Below, in pieces: positions 54,109 to 62,853 of a stretch of DNA of 64,000 nt. How positions within the stretch are numbered: the stretch's first letter is position 1; each line of letters begins with the position of its first letter. This DNA is from an uncultured Lachnospiraceae bacterium. GTDB lineage: Bacteria > Bacillota > Clostridia > Lachnospirales > Lachnospiraceae. A program made the translations under genes and the position numbers. Location: contig CALFCS010000166.1 in the NCBI GenBank assembly GCA_937950565.1, positions 1-64,000 on the forward strand, in the 5' to 3' direction. The notes under the pieces are model-generated. The model searched no databases and was not told the DNA's origin. It saw only the letters and a program-made list of their open reading frames with translations.

Positions 54109-54854
54109 TATAATTCTACCTCTGCCAGCATATTTATCGCCCAGTATTCATAAAATGCCTTTTGGAAATGTATCCCATCAACATCATACAAATCTTTATG
54201 TGCTTCAAATACTTCTGTATTGTCAATATATATGTATCCCTTTTCCTCACACCATTTTCTTACTGCTTCCGTATATTCCGGAATATTCCTCCATGCACTT
54301 GACTTCTGAAACGCAGGATCCTGAGCCGGAAAAATGGAATTAATATAAATGTGTGCATCTGGAAGATTCTTCTTAATTTCCTGTACTTTGTTCTCATAAT
54401 CTGCTACGTATTCTTCCGGTGTTTTCCAAAGTCCGATACTCACATCATTCAAACCGGTACACAAAAATATATGAGAAGGATTCAATGTTTTCATCTGTTC
54501 TATATAATCTGGAATGTTTGCAATTGTAAGACCCGCTTCAGCCAGTATTCTCTGCTTATCAAGAAATTCATAATAAGAAAACCCTACCGTTCTGGAGTCT
54601 CCAAAAATCACATAATCGCTGAACTGCGCCCAGACTGACAATTCGCCCTTTGCAACAGCTTCCGCCTGTGCCTCTTTTTTGACCTGTTTAATTTCCTTTT
54701 CAACAGCATCTACATCTTTTGCTTCCAGCTCTTTTAAATACTCAATTCCTTTTTTTGTCTCTTTTGCAGCCGGATTCCATACTGTTTTAACCACCACGAT
54801 TATCAATATGACAGCTAATACCCCTGCAACTACAGGAATCCACTTTTTTTTCAT
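54108..54854 (-). CDS. Membrane-anchored SGNH/GDSL hydrolase
   Basis: This 248-residue protein has an N-terminal membrane helix (about 5-25), a charged helix (35-70), and an SGNH domain. Block I is YVIFGDSRTVGFS with the nucleophilic serine, block III is LCTGLNDVSIG, and block V is YDVDGIHFQKAFYE with the Asp-His pair. Such enzymes are esterases, often polysaccharide deacetylases or acetyltransferases. Next to DUF4358 and MBOAT/DHHW genes it likely edits or places acetyl groups on the wall polymer. It begins 17 bases after the HPr gene. Confidence 0.87.
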   Translation of the reverse strand: MKKKWIPVVAGVLAVILIIVVVKTVWNPAAKETKKGIEYLKELEAKDVDAVEKEIKQVKKEAQAEAVAKGELSVWAQFSDYVIFGDSRTVGFSYYEFLDKQRILAEAGLTIANIPDYIEQMKTLNPSHIFLCTGLNDVSIGLWKTPEEYVADYENKVQEIKKNLPDAHIYINSIFPAQDPAFQKSSAWRNIPEYTEAVRKWCEEKGYIYIDNTEVFEAHKDLYDVDGIHFQKAFYEYWAINMLAEVEL

Positions 54855-54871
54855 ATGTAAAACTCCTCTTT

Positions 54872-55135
54872 CTACTCACCCAGGCCGCTCTCTACTGCTT
54901 CAACCATAGCCTTCAGAGCCTCTTCTTCTCCTTCGCCCTCGCAAATCAGTATAATTTCATCACCAGCCTTAATGCAGGCTCCTAAAACACTTAATACACT
55001 TTTTGCGTTCGCACTTGTATTATTATACTCAAACATAACTTTGCAATCATACCTGTTTGCAGTGTTGCAAAATATTCCCGCCGGTCTCAGATGCAGACCT
55101 GTCGGATTACTGATTCTTACTTTTTGTTTTACCAT
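54872..55135 (-). CDS. ptsH: Phosphocarrier protein HPr
   Basis: This protein of 87 residues begins MVKQKVRISNPTGLHLRPAG and keeps both regulatory sites: His15 in the LHLRPAG motif and Ser46 in AKSVLSVLG. His15 carries phosphate from enzyme I to sugar permeases, and Ser46 is the HPr kinase target for carbon catabolite control. AGGAG overlaps the stop of cdaR just before the ATG at 55135. It is not next to enzyme I. It sits between cdaR and the surface genes. Confidence 0.9.
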   Translation of the reverse strand: MVKQKVRISNPTGLHLRPAGIFCNTANRYDCKVMFEYNNTSANAKSVLSVLGACIKAGDEIILICEGEGEEEALKAMVEAVESGLGE

Positions 55136-55143
55136 GATAACTC

Positions 55144-56388
55144 CTACTTTTCTACTAATATAATATTTACAGACACCTGTTTCTCCAGGGCACATCCTTC
55201 CGGAACTTTTACTTTTACAGGAACTGTATATTTACCCGCTTCTTTGAATTCAGCAAGATTAATACTTACATTTTCTTTGGGATCGTATGTCTCCAGAATA
55301 TCCTGCGGACCTCTGATCTGAATCTCAACAACATCTGCTGTCTCATATTCCAGTTTCAAACCATCATTCAAATCATTCACTGCAATCGAACCCAACGAAA
55401 TATCATAACTCTTTGTTCCATCTTTTTCAACAGAAATCGTCACAACAATGGAACCTGCATTTTCATCTGCCAATTTCAAATCTTCCGGAAGATATTCTGT
55501 TATATCAACTACCTTTTCTGTCTTCTTCGTAAGCTCTGAAGTCCGTAATGCCTCCGCAGGAATCTCGATCTTATTCGTCTTATCAAGAATATCCTTCTTT
55601 GCATAGACCTGAATCTCCCGCGGTTCATATGTTACATCTGTTAACGAATACCCCTCTGCTGTCTGAATCTCTGACTCATCAAACACAAGAGGAACATTCT
55701 TAACATTCAGAACCTGCACACTGACTGCCACCCCTTCTCCGCCAAGATTATTTGCAAGAAGCGATTGATCAATCACATTATTTTCTCCATCATACAATAC
55801 AAGCTGAGACTGCACCAGCGTATCCGCGGACAAGCCTGACACACTGACTTCTGCTTCTACTCTGCTGATTTTCTCTATGATTGACTCCGGCCCCATAATA
55901 GATATCCTCTCTGGAACAGCTTTGATTTCTCCCAGCGCATGGCCGTCTCTTACCGTTCCGGTTGTTGTCGGCACAATCGGAAACTTCTTCGTCTCGTACT
56001 CTTCCAATTTCACAAGAAGATTTCTTGGTGCAGAATATGCTTCTTTATAATCCCCTTCAAAGCCATTGATTACAATTTTAATCGGAATCTGCGTATTTAA
56101 AGTCAGTTCCTTCATATCTGCAATTGCCGATATATCATCATTTTTTATTTTATCAAGCACTGAACGTTTTGCGCTGACTGTTACGCTAACCGTCTGTGTA
56201 TCATCCACGATACGATAAGTCTGATTTGCCTTTGTCAGCACATCTTCATTTATAACACTGACCGGAATACTATAATAAGTTTGTGTCGTCACCGGGTCAT
56301 CAATGTTAACCACTATAAACCATGACATAACTGCCATAAAGAAGGCTAACACCTTGAGACCAATATTATTCATCAGTCTTTTCTTCAT
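55144..56388 (-). CDS. cdaR: CdaR, YbbR-domain regulator of the c-di-AMP cyclase
   Basis: This 414-residue protein has one N-terminal membrane helix (GLKVLAFFMAVMSWFIVVNI) and four extracellular YbbR repeats, each with a WxxVxNIDDPV- or ISVxGPxxxI-like core (for example AVPERISIMGPESIIEKISR). CdaR binds CdaA in the membrane and modulates c-di-AMP synthesis. It overlaps the 3' end of cdaA by 23 bases. The usual third gene of the operon, glmM, is absent and HPr follows instead. Confidence 0.93.
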   Translation of the reverse strand: MKKRLMNNIGLKVLAFFMAVMSWFIVVNIDDPVTTQTYYSIPVSVINEDVLTKANQTYRIVDDTQTVSVTVSAKRSVLDKIKNDDISAIADMKELTLNTQIPIKIVINGFEGDYKEAYSAPRNLLVKLEEYETKKFPIVPTTTGTVRDGHALGEIKAVPERISIMGPESIIEKISRVEAEVSVSGLSADTLVQSQLVLYDGENNVIDQSLLANNLGGEGVAVSVQVLNVKNVPLVFDESEIQTAEGYSLTDVTYEPREIQVYAKKDILDKTNKIEIPAEALRTSELTKKTEKVVDITEYLPEDLKLADENAGSIVVTISVEKDGTKSYDISLGSIAVNDLNDGLKLEYETADVVEIQIRGPQDILETYDPKENVSINLAEFKEAGKYTVPVKVKVPEGCALEKQVSVNIILVEK

Positions 56389-57250
56389 CGCTATGCCTTC
56401 CTTTCCTTAAAAAGGAGAAACGCCCTGTTTCTAACTTCCAATTCTGGATATGAAACAATTTCTCTCCCAATTCTTCTCTGCTGATATTGCGCTCAAGAAC
56501 TCCATCCTGCGCCACAGACACATATCCCGTCTCCTCTGACACCACAATCACAAACGCATCGCTCACTTCGCTCATTCCAACTGCCGCACGATGTCTTGTC
56601 CCCAGATCCTTGCTAAGACCCATATTATCAGATAAGGGCAGATAACATGTTGCAGACACAATTCTGTCCCCTCGTATAATAATAGCTCCGTCATGGAGCG
56701 GTGTATTATGTTCAAAAATATTCATAAGTACCTGCCTGGATACCATGCAGTCCATTTGAATTCCGGTACTCTCATATTCAGTGAGCCGGATTGCCTGTTC
56801 AACAACAATCAAAGCGCCAGTTTTCACACGCCCCATATTAAATGCCGCATCAATAATACTCTCCATTGTATCCTCACTGAATCTCACCCGCTCCCGGTTA
56901 GACTCAAAGGATACAATAGAACTTAAGAATTTTCTTTCCCCAAGTTTTTCAAGCGCTCTTCGAAGCTCCGGCTGAAATACAACGATTGCCGCTGTTGCAA
57001 GAACCGTAACCGAATTCTTCGCTATGAACAAAATCGTATGCATCTTAAAAACAGAAGCAACCAGAATAAAAACTGCCAGAACAATAATTCCTTTTAACAG
57101 CATCCATGCTTTTGTATTTTTGATCCATATCATGACATGATAAATAAGATATGATAAAATCAAAACTTCAATAATATCTGTCAAATGAATTTTGGGAAGA
57201 TATACATCCGTGACATATTTACCTAAAATCTGTGATATGTGCTGTTCCAC
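56366..57250 (-). CDS. cdaA: Diadenylate cyclase CdaA
   Basis: This protein of 294 residues has three N-terminal membrane helices and a DAC domain with the catalytic motifs LHDGAIIIRGDRI and GTRHRAAVGMSE, as well as VQPELRRALEKLGE. It joins two ATP molecules to give c-di-AMP, which controls osmolyte and potassium balance in Firmicutes. I chose the GTG at 57250 because AGGAGG lies eight bases before it. A GTG at 57259 lies inside that site. It overlaps cdaR, and the pair follows two unknown membrane protein genes. Confidence 0.95.
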   Translation of the reverse strand: MEQHISQILGKYVTDVYLPKIHLTDIIEVLILSYLIYHVMIWIKNTKAWMLLKGIIVLAVFILVASVFKMHTILFIAKNSVTVLATAAIVVFQPELRRALEKLGERKFLSSIVSFESNRERVRFSEDTMESIIDAAFNMGRVKTGALIVVEQAIRLTEYESTGIQMDCMVSRQVLMNIFEHNTPLHDGAIIIRGDRIVSATCYLPLSDNMGLSKDLGTRHRAAVGMSEVSDAFVIVVSEETGYVSVAQDGVLERNISREELGEKLFHIQNWKLETGRFSFLRKGRHSDEEKTDE

Positions 57251-57300
57251 TCCGGCCACCTCCTCTCTAATGATATCATTTCCATCTGCAAATCACATAC

Positions 57301-58428
57301 CTATTTTAAATTCAAATCCTTTTTCAGGCTCTGTGTCAGAAGCATCTTATCTATCTCTTTCATATCATGCTTCTTCGCCGCAGGTCCTCTTTTTAACTGG
57401 GATTTTTTCACCCTTGTGTTATCCACCGTTTTTTTCGCGGACGAACTCCCTGAACTGCGATTTCGTCTTCGCACCTCTGCCGCATCCACATTCTCCGGCT
57501 CCTGGCGTTTGTTAATTCTTTTCACCGTCTTTTCCGGTGTCGATACCGATAACTTCGGAATTGCTTTTACATAATAATAATATTCATCATCTTCAAACTG
57601 CATTTTTTCACTTCTTGTATAATCCACCGAGAAGAAGAAAAACTCAAGAATCAGACCAATAATAATAGATGCAGCGCCTGCCAGTATCATTGGTACATAA
57701 GAAGCTGTCACCCCAAACGAAATATCTCCGGCTGTAACTACAACAATATTTGTAACCACTCCGGCAATAACCGCAATTTTCCATGCATGATTTATCGATT
57801 GTCTACGCAGTGTATAAACAACCAAAAAGCTAATGATACATGCCATGATAACAATCCACATTTCTTTACTCTGAAATACCTGTTTCAGATATGCGGACAC
57901 CTGTCCCATAAGCCCGACTGCATCCTTGCCTTTCATTCCGGCCGCTGCTTTTTTCACATATTCCATCATATAATATACGATTGTACCACAACTCATCGCA
58001 ACCAACGCTGCAGGTCCGGCAATCAGTCCATACACAACCGGTATTACATACGGGACCTTCAGCACAAAAGCAATCGGTGTGAGAAGCACAACCAGCGCCA
58101 TTTTTGAAGTAAGACGGAAATAAAAAATATACATAACCAGAAAAACTGCTGCCGTAACAATAAGCGCTCCCAGCGACACCGCATACATATGCGCCAATAT
58201 CAGAAGCGTTGCCATGATAGCTGTCATAATCATTGGAAAGAATGTACAAATCACCGCCAGAGCCAGCGTAACAACCGGATTTGCCGCCATTTTCATAAAT
58301 CCCACATTTTGATTAATCAGATAAAATGTCACCAAAGCGAGAATAAATTGAACCGCCTTATCTATCACTTTAGAATTTTTAGCATATAAGTCCTGCAGCA
58401 TCCCTCGAAATACAAATAAACTATCCAT
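57301..58428 (-). CDS. Polytopic membrane protein of unknown function with basic tail
   Basis: This 375-residue protein has eight or nine hydrophobic segments between about 25 and 268, and then a cytoplasmic tail of about 100 residues. The tail is strongly basic and partly disordered (RRRNRSSGSSSAKKTV, SQLKRGPAAKKHD). No family motif is recognised. It begins directly after the stop codon of a small membrane protein gene and lies 50 bases upstream of cdaA, so the four genes are probably one transcript. A role linked to c-di-AMP signalling or the envelope is possible but not shown. Confidence 0.75.
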   Translation of the reverse strand: MDSLFVFRGMLQDLYAKNSKVIDKAVQFILALVTFYLINQNVGFMKMAANPVVTLALAVICTFFPMIMTAIMATLLILAHMYAVSLGALIVTAAVFLVMYIFYFRLTSKMALVVLLTPIAFVLKVPYVIPVVYGLIAGPAALVAMSCGTIVYYMMEYVKKAAAGMKGKDAVGLMGQVSAYLKQVFQSKEMWIVIMACIISFLVVYTLRRQSINHAWKIAVIAGVVTNIVVVTAGDISFGVTASYVPMILAGAASIIIGLILEFFFFSVDYTRSEKMQFEDDEYYYYVKAIPKLSVSTPEKTVKRINKRQEPENVDAAEVRRRNRSSGSSSAKKTVDNTRVKKSQLKRGPAAKKHDMKEIDKMLLTQSLKKDLNLK

Positions 58429-58824
58429 CTACTTCTTCTCCTTTTCATACATCTTCAGTAATATTGTCAGATTATGGTTATATTTTTTTACTCTCTGCCT
58501 TGCCTCCTTATGCCGTGCGTTATACAGACAGCCTGTAACAACCGCATATACAATCACGACGATCAGATATCCAATCACAATTCCCGCCCCCAGCGTTACA
58601 AGAAGCGCAAGTGACAAGCTTTCCATCAAAGTTTCAAGTCCTGCAAAAACAGCCATAACTACCAGCAACATATATCCGACTGTAACCCACAAAATCGAAA
58701 ATATGACATGCATTCCTGCATAATCCTTTCGGTAATACTCACTGACTTTAAAATCCTTCTTTCCTTGCGTCTGTTCGTAAAGAGCAAGCTTTGTCATTAA
58801 TTTTACTTTACGTTCGTCTAACAT
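58429..58824 (-). CDS. Small membrane protein of unknown function
   Basis: This 131-residue protein begins MLDERKVKLMTKLALYEQTQ, with an amphipathic N-terminus. It has two membrane helices (about 40-60 and 72-100) and a basic C-terminal helix. No known family is recognised. The ATG at 58824 has AGGTGG just upstream. An in-frame ATG at 58863 would lie next to the promoter and lacks a ribosome binding site. It is the first gene after a clear promoter and is adjacent to the larger unknown membrane protein gene. Confidence 0.72.
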   Translation of the reverse strand: MLDERKVKLMTKLALYEQTQGKKDFKVSEYYRKDYAGMHVIFSILWVTVGYMLLVVMAVFAGLETLMESLSLALLVTLGAGIVIGYLIVVIVYAVVTGCLYNARHKEARQRVKKYNHNLTILLKMYEKEKK

Positions 58825-58867
58825 AATCCACCTCGAAGCGTACATTTTTGCATGAAACATCATTTTT

Positions 58868-58897
58868 AGTATAACAAATATCAGTACCCTTGTCCAA
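58868..58897 (-). promoter_or_regulatory. Sigma-A promoter for the unknown membrane protein/cdaA unit
   Basis: On the minus strand TTGGAC (58897-58892) and TATACT (58873-58868) are 18 bases apart, with TGT before the -10 box. The -35 box lies within the last codons of comFC. Confidence 0.65.
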
Positions 58898-59579
58898 TAC
58901 TTATAGTCAAAAAATAAACTTTTGAGACACCCGCCTTCTTCAGCACCTTCGCAACTGCATCTATTGTACTTCCAGTTGTATAAATATCATCTACCACAAG
59001 AACAGATTTTACCCCTTCCATAGAACGGGTAACAGCAAATGCTTTCTGAAGATTATGTTTTCTCATTCTGTTATCCAGCTTTTTCTGAGGCTCTGTATAC
59101 CGGATTCTTTTTACAAGCTTCCGGCACACAGGAATTCCAAGTATTTTTCCAAGCTCACATGACAGAATCTCTGCCTGATTATATCCTCTTTTTCTTTTTC
59201 GTTTGGGATGAAGTGGAACCGGAATGATAATTTCCGGCCTCCATCTTAGAATCTGCGCCCCTTTTTTCGCTGCAATCTCTGCCGCATATAATTTTCCATA
59301 AAAGCGCTGGTTATGATATTTAAATTGATAAATAGAGGTACTGACTGGTTCTTTGTGAAGCCACATTGCCATACCTTTCTCATAATAATGATGTGTATGC
59401 ATACAGTCATGACAATATTCCTGTTCCAAAACCGAAACAGGTTTTCCACACTTCATACATGCCGGTTCTTTTATTTGCAGTGAATCCACCTTTTTTCTGC
59501 ATCCCCTGCAAATCCCATCCGCACAAACCTTTCCGCAAAACGGACAAGTCTCCGGCCATAATATTTCCTTCAAATTCAT
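58881..59579 (-). CDS. comFC: ComF-family phosphoribosyltransferase-like protein
   Basis: This 232-residue protein has an N-terminal pair of zinc-binding knots (CPFCGKVC, CRGC, CMKC, CHDC). The C-terminal type I phosphoribosyltransferase fold carries the signature VLVVDDIYTTGSTIDAVAKV near 196-215. ComFC is required for DNA uptake in competent Bacillus, where it works with the ComFA helicase. Here the partner is absent and it is coupled to recD2 by a four-base ATGA overlap. That arrangement is frequent in clostridia. Confidence 0.92.
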   Translation of the reverse strand: MNLKEILWPETCPFCGKVCADGICRGCRKKVDSLQIKEPACMKCGKPVSVLEQEYCHDCMHTHHYYEKGMAMWLHKEPVSTSIYQFKYHNQRFYGKLYAAEIAAKKGAQILRWRPEIIIPVPLHPKRKRKRGYNQAEILSCELGKILGIPVCRKLVKRIRYTEPQKKLDNRMRKHNLQKAFAVTRSMEGVKSVLVVDDIYTTGSTIDAVAKVLKKAGVSKVYFLTISIGQGY

Positions 59580-61786
59580 ACAAATTCCCGGATTCGTTCT
59601 GCCAGACTGGTATTCCGGTCCTGTTCATGTGTATTCTGAATCATTTCCTGAAATACCGCGTCACTCCCCACTAATGTGACACATTTTCTTGCTCTTGTTA
59701 CTGCTGTATATAAAAGGTTCCGGTAATATAACTGCCTTGGTCCCTGAAGGAGAGGCATTACAATCGCAGGATACTCACTTCCCTGTGCTTTATGTACAGT
59801 AATGGCATAGGCAAGCTCTAATTCATCAAGAAGCGCATACGGATATTTTACACATCTGTGTTCGTCATATTCTACCGTTACCGTTTCCTCATAAGTGTTG
59901 ATATTTTTGACAACTCCCATATCTCCGTTAAAAATACCAACCCCTTTGTCAATCGTCATGCCATACTTTGTCTGAACCTCCCACTCAAGCTGATAGTTAT
60001 TTTTAATCTGCATCACTTTATCGCCTTCCCGAAACAGACGGTCACCATATTCTTTTTCTGTTTTGCTTTTATCCGGCGGATTCAAATATTCCTGGAGAAT
60101 CTTGTTAAGACGCTCTACTCCCAGCAATCCCTTTCTCATCGGTGTAAGCACCTGTATATCATAAATTCCTGCATCTACGTATTTTGGCAGCTTCTTTTGA
60201 ATCAATGTAATTACTACACTGATTATTGTATTCGCGTCCTGACGCTTAAGGAAAAAGAAATCCCTGCTTTTATTATCCAGCACAACTTCTTCTCCCTTAT
60301 TTATTTTATGAGCATTTACAACAATATCACTTTCCCCCGCCTGCCGGAATATCTTCGTCAGCATAGTTACAGAAAAACATCGTGATGCAATAATATCCTT
60401 CAGCACACTGCCCGGTCCCACACTCGGAAGCTGGTCCTCATCTCCCACAAGAATCAGCCTCGTCCCCGGCACTACCGCATTAAGAAGCGCATACATAAGC
60501 GGCAGATCAACCATTGACATTTCGTCAATGATAATTACATCTGCTTCCAGTGGATTTTCCTCATTCCTTGAAAAGCCCGTATTTCCTTCTTCTTCCGGAT
60601 TTCCGTTTACCTCCAAAAGCCTGTGTATTGTCTGCGCTTCATATCCGGTCGCTTCTGTCATACGCTTTGCCGCCCTGCCTGTAGGGGCAGCCAGACAGAT
60701 ATCCATTCCTTCACTCTCAAAAAAATGAATCATGCTGTTAATTGTTGTTGTTTTTCCTGTACCGGGACCTCCGGTAAGCACAAATACTCCATGGCGGGCC
60801 GCCTCTATCACTGCATTTTTCTGCATTTGATCCAGATGAAACCCCGTATTTCCAGAAATTTTCTCCAATCTATGTAAAAGTTCTGTTTCCGAAACGTCGA
60901 ATGCAACATTCAGGTCATGAAGCATTTTCGCAACGTTTAACTCCATATAATAATAATGAGATGAATAAACTCTTACCCCGTTTTCACTCTCTTTCAGAAC
61001 AATTTTGCGCTCTATCGCAAGATCCATCAAATATTTTTCTATATGCACAATCTCCACTTCAAGAAGCTGCCCTGCCCGATGAAGGAGAACATCCTGCATA
61101 AGATAGACATGTCCCTCGGACACGCTCTGCAAAAGAGTATAAAAAATACCACTTCGTATCCGGTAATCAGAGTCCGCATGAATTCCTACTTTTGACGCAA
61201 TTTCATCGGCAGTCCGAAATCCAACTCCCGGCACATGATCCGCCATTTGATATGGATTTTCTTCTATCACACGGTAAACCTTCTGTCCATAATGCTGATA
61301 TATCTTTGCTGCAAGAGTGGTTGAAATTCCATATTTTTGAAGATAAATCATAGCTTCCCGCATTTCTTTCTTTTCTTCCACCTGAACAGCAATCTCCCGC
61401 GCCTTCCGCTCGCTGATTCCTTTTATCTCCGCAAGCCGTTCCGGTTCTTCTTCAATAATACGAAAAGTATCTTCCTTAAATCTTTTTACAATACGTCCTG
61501 CCAGCGCTGCACCCAGACCTTTTACAGCTCCTGAGCCCAAATACCTTTCAATAGAGACCAAATCTTCAGGCGCACATACCTGAGAGGTCTCCACCTGTAA
61601 TTGGGTCCCATATATTTTATGGACTGTATATTCGCCTGTCAGTTCTAACAATTCACCTTCTTCAATATAGTGAAATTTACCCACACAGGTAAGATCTCCA
61701 TCGTCATTATTCAAATGAAATACTGTGTATCCATTTTCTTCATTCCGATACACAATGTGTTCTACATATCCTTTTATCTTTTCCAT
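59576..61786 (-). CDS. recD2: RecD2-type ATP-dependent DNA helicase
   Basis: This 736-residue helicase has an N-terminal OB-like segment (MEKIKGYVEHIVYRNEENGY), a helix-hairpin-helix region (LGSGAVKGLGAALAGRIVKR), and Walker A LTGGPGTGKTTTINS near 338-352. It also has LAAPTGRAAKRM, the DEMSMVDL box, LVGDEDQLPSVGPG, and the C-terminal ITVHKAQGSEYPAIVMPLL with YTAVTRARKCVTLVG. The length and N-terminus fit RecD2 (YrrC), which works without RecBC in mismatch and replication-fork repair. It starts four bases after the mreB stop. Confidence 0.94.
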   Translation of the reverse strand: MEKIKGYVEHIVYRNEENGYTVFHLNNDDGDLTCVGKFHYIEEGELLELTGEYTVHKIYGTQLQVETSQVCAPEDLVSIERYLGSGAVKGLGAALAGRIVKRFKEDTFRIIEEEPERLAEIKGISERKAREIAVQVEEKKEMREAMIYLQKYGISTTLAAKIYQHYGQKVYRVIEENPYQMADHVPGVGFRTADEIASKVGIHADSDYRIRSGIFYTLLQSVSEGHVYLMQDVLLHRAGQLLEVEIVHIEKYLMDLAIERKIVLKESENGVRVYSSHYYYMELNVAKMLHDLNVAFDVSETELLHRLEKISGNTGFHLDQMQKNAVIEAARHGVFVLTGGPGTGKTTTINSMIHFFESEGMDICLAAPTGRAAKRMTEATGYEAQTIHRLLEVNGNPEEEGNTGFSRNEENPLEADVIIIDEMSMVDLPLMYALLNAVVPGTRLILVGDEDQLPSVGPGSVLKDIIASRCFSVTMLTKIFRQAGESDIVVNAHKINKGEEVVLDNKSRDFFFLKRQDANTIISVVITLIQKKLPKYVDAGIYDIQVLTPMRKGLLGVERLNKILQEYLNPPDKSKTEKEYGDRLFREGDKVMQIKNNYQLEWEVQTKYGMTIDKGVGIFNGDMGVVKNINTYEETVTVEYDEHRCVKYPYALLDELELAYAITVHKAQGSEYPAIVMPLLQGPRQLYYRNLLYTAVTRARKCVTLVGSDAVFQEMIQNTHEQDRNTSLAERIREFV

Positions 61787-61790
61787 CTAA

Positions 61791-62780
61791 CTATACATCT
61801 CTTCGTGCACTCATTAATTCCACATATTGACCGGTACCGACAGCAACTACCTGCATCGGCTCATCGGCTGTCATCGTGTTAATTCCGGTCCTCTCTTCTA
61901 TCAGTTCTTCAAGACCACGAAGCATTGCCCCGCCTCCTGTCAGCACAATCCCTCTATCCAGAATATCCGCAGACAACTCTGGCGGTGTCTGCTCCAGAAC
62001 GCTGATAACTGCCTCTACAATCTGACCTGTCGTCTCCCGAAGCGCCTCTTCCGTTTCTGAGGACGTCACGGTTACTGTTTTCGGAAGCCCGGTCACAAGA
62101 TTTCTTCCCCTCACCTCCATCCTCTCATTTTCAATAAGAGGATAAGTGGTTCCAATCTTTATTTTAATGTCCTCTGCAGTGCGCTCGCCAATTAAAAGAC
62201 TGTGTTTTTTTCTCATATACCGTACGATTGCCTCATCAAAATCGTCTCCCGCCAGTTTAATAGATGTATTTACCACCGTACCTCCAAGAGAAATTACCGC
62301 AATGTCACAAGTTCCGCCGCCTATATCAACAATCATATTGCCACACGGCTTGGATATGTCAATCCCCGCACCTATAGCCGCCGCCACTGGCTCTTCAATT
62401 AATTTTACCTCACGTGCTCCCGCCGCATAAGCTGCCTCCTCGACAGCCTTACTTTCTACTTCCGTAACCCCGCTCGGCACACAAATACTAATCCGGGGCT
62501 TTTTAAATGTTCTTTTGCCCAGTGCCTTCTGTACAAAATATTTAATCATTTTCTCTGTCACAGTATAATCTGAGATAACACCCTTTCTAAGCGGACGAAT
62601 CGCCACAATATTTCCCGGCGTCCTTCCAAGCATAAGGCGGGCCTCTTCCCCGATTGCCTTTACTTCATTACTGTCTCTGTCAAAAGCCACTACAGATGGT
62701 TCCTTTAATATTACACCTTTTCCTTTTACATACACAAGGATGCTGGCTGTTCCCAAATCAATTCCGATATCTACTGCCAT
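61791..62780 (-). CDS. mreB: MreB/Mbl-family actin-like cell-shape protein
   Basis: This 329-residue protein has MAVDIGIDLGTASILVYVKG (phosphate 1), SICVPSGVTEVESKAVEEA, MIVDIGGGTCDIAVISLGG (phosphate 2), and GIVLTGGGAMLRGLEELI with the adenosine-binding site. It forms membrane-bound filaments that guide sidewall synthesis. It is not followed by mreC and mreD, so it may be an Mbl- or MreBH-like paralogue rather than the main MreB. AAGGAG lies nine bases before the start and a strong promoter upstream. Confidence 0.94.
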   Translation of the reverse strand: MAVDIGIDLGTASILVYVKGKGVILKEPSVVAFDRDSNEVKAIGEEARLMLGRTPGNIVAIRPLRKGVISDYTVTEKMIKYFVQKALGKRTFKKPRISICVPSGVTEVESKAVEEAAYAAGAREVKLIEEPVAAAIGAGIDISKPCGNMIVDIGGGTCDIAVISLGGTVVNTSIKLAGDDFDEAIVRYMRKKHSLLIGERTAEDIKIKIGTTYPLIENERMEVRGRNLVTGLPKTVTVTSSETEEALRETTGQIVEAVISVLEQTPPELSADILDRGIVLTGGGAMLRGLEELIEERTGINTMTADEPMQVVAVGTGQYVELMSARRDV

Positions 62781-62824
62781 GTATGAAAACTCCTTTTCTC
62801 TGCTAACTATGTCATGTGTATCCT

Positions 62825-62853
62825 ATTATAAGCTTATCTCGTGTAATTAACAA
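62825..62853 (-). promoter_or_regulatory. Sigma-A promoter before mreB
   Basis: On the minus strand TTGTTA (62853-62848) and TATAAT (62830-62825) are separated by exactly 17 bases. The -35 box overlaps the uvrA stop codon (62849-62847). Confidence 0.8.

Noticed and set aside
22509..54854. Recent horizontal transfer of the surface locus as a mobile island
   Set aside because: No integrase, insertion sequence, tRNA end or flanking repeat is visible, and base use looks similar to the flanks by eye.
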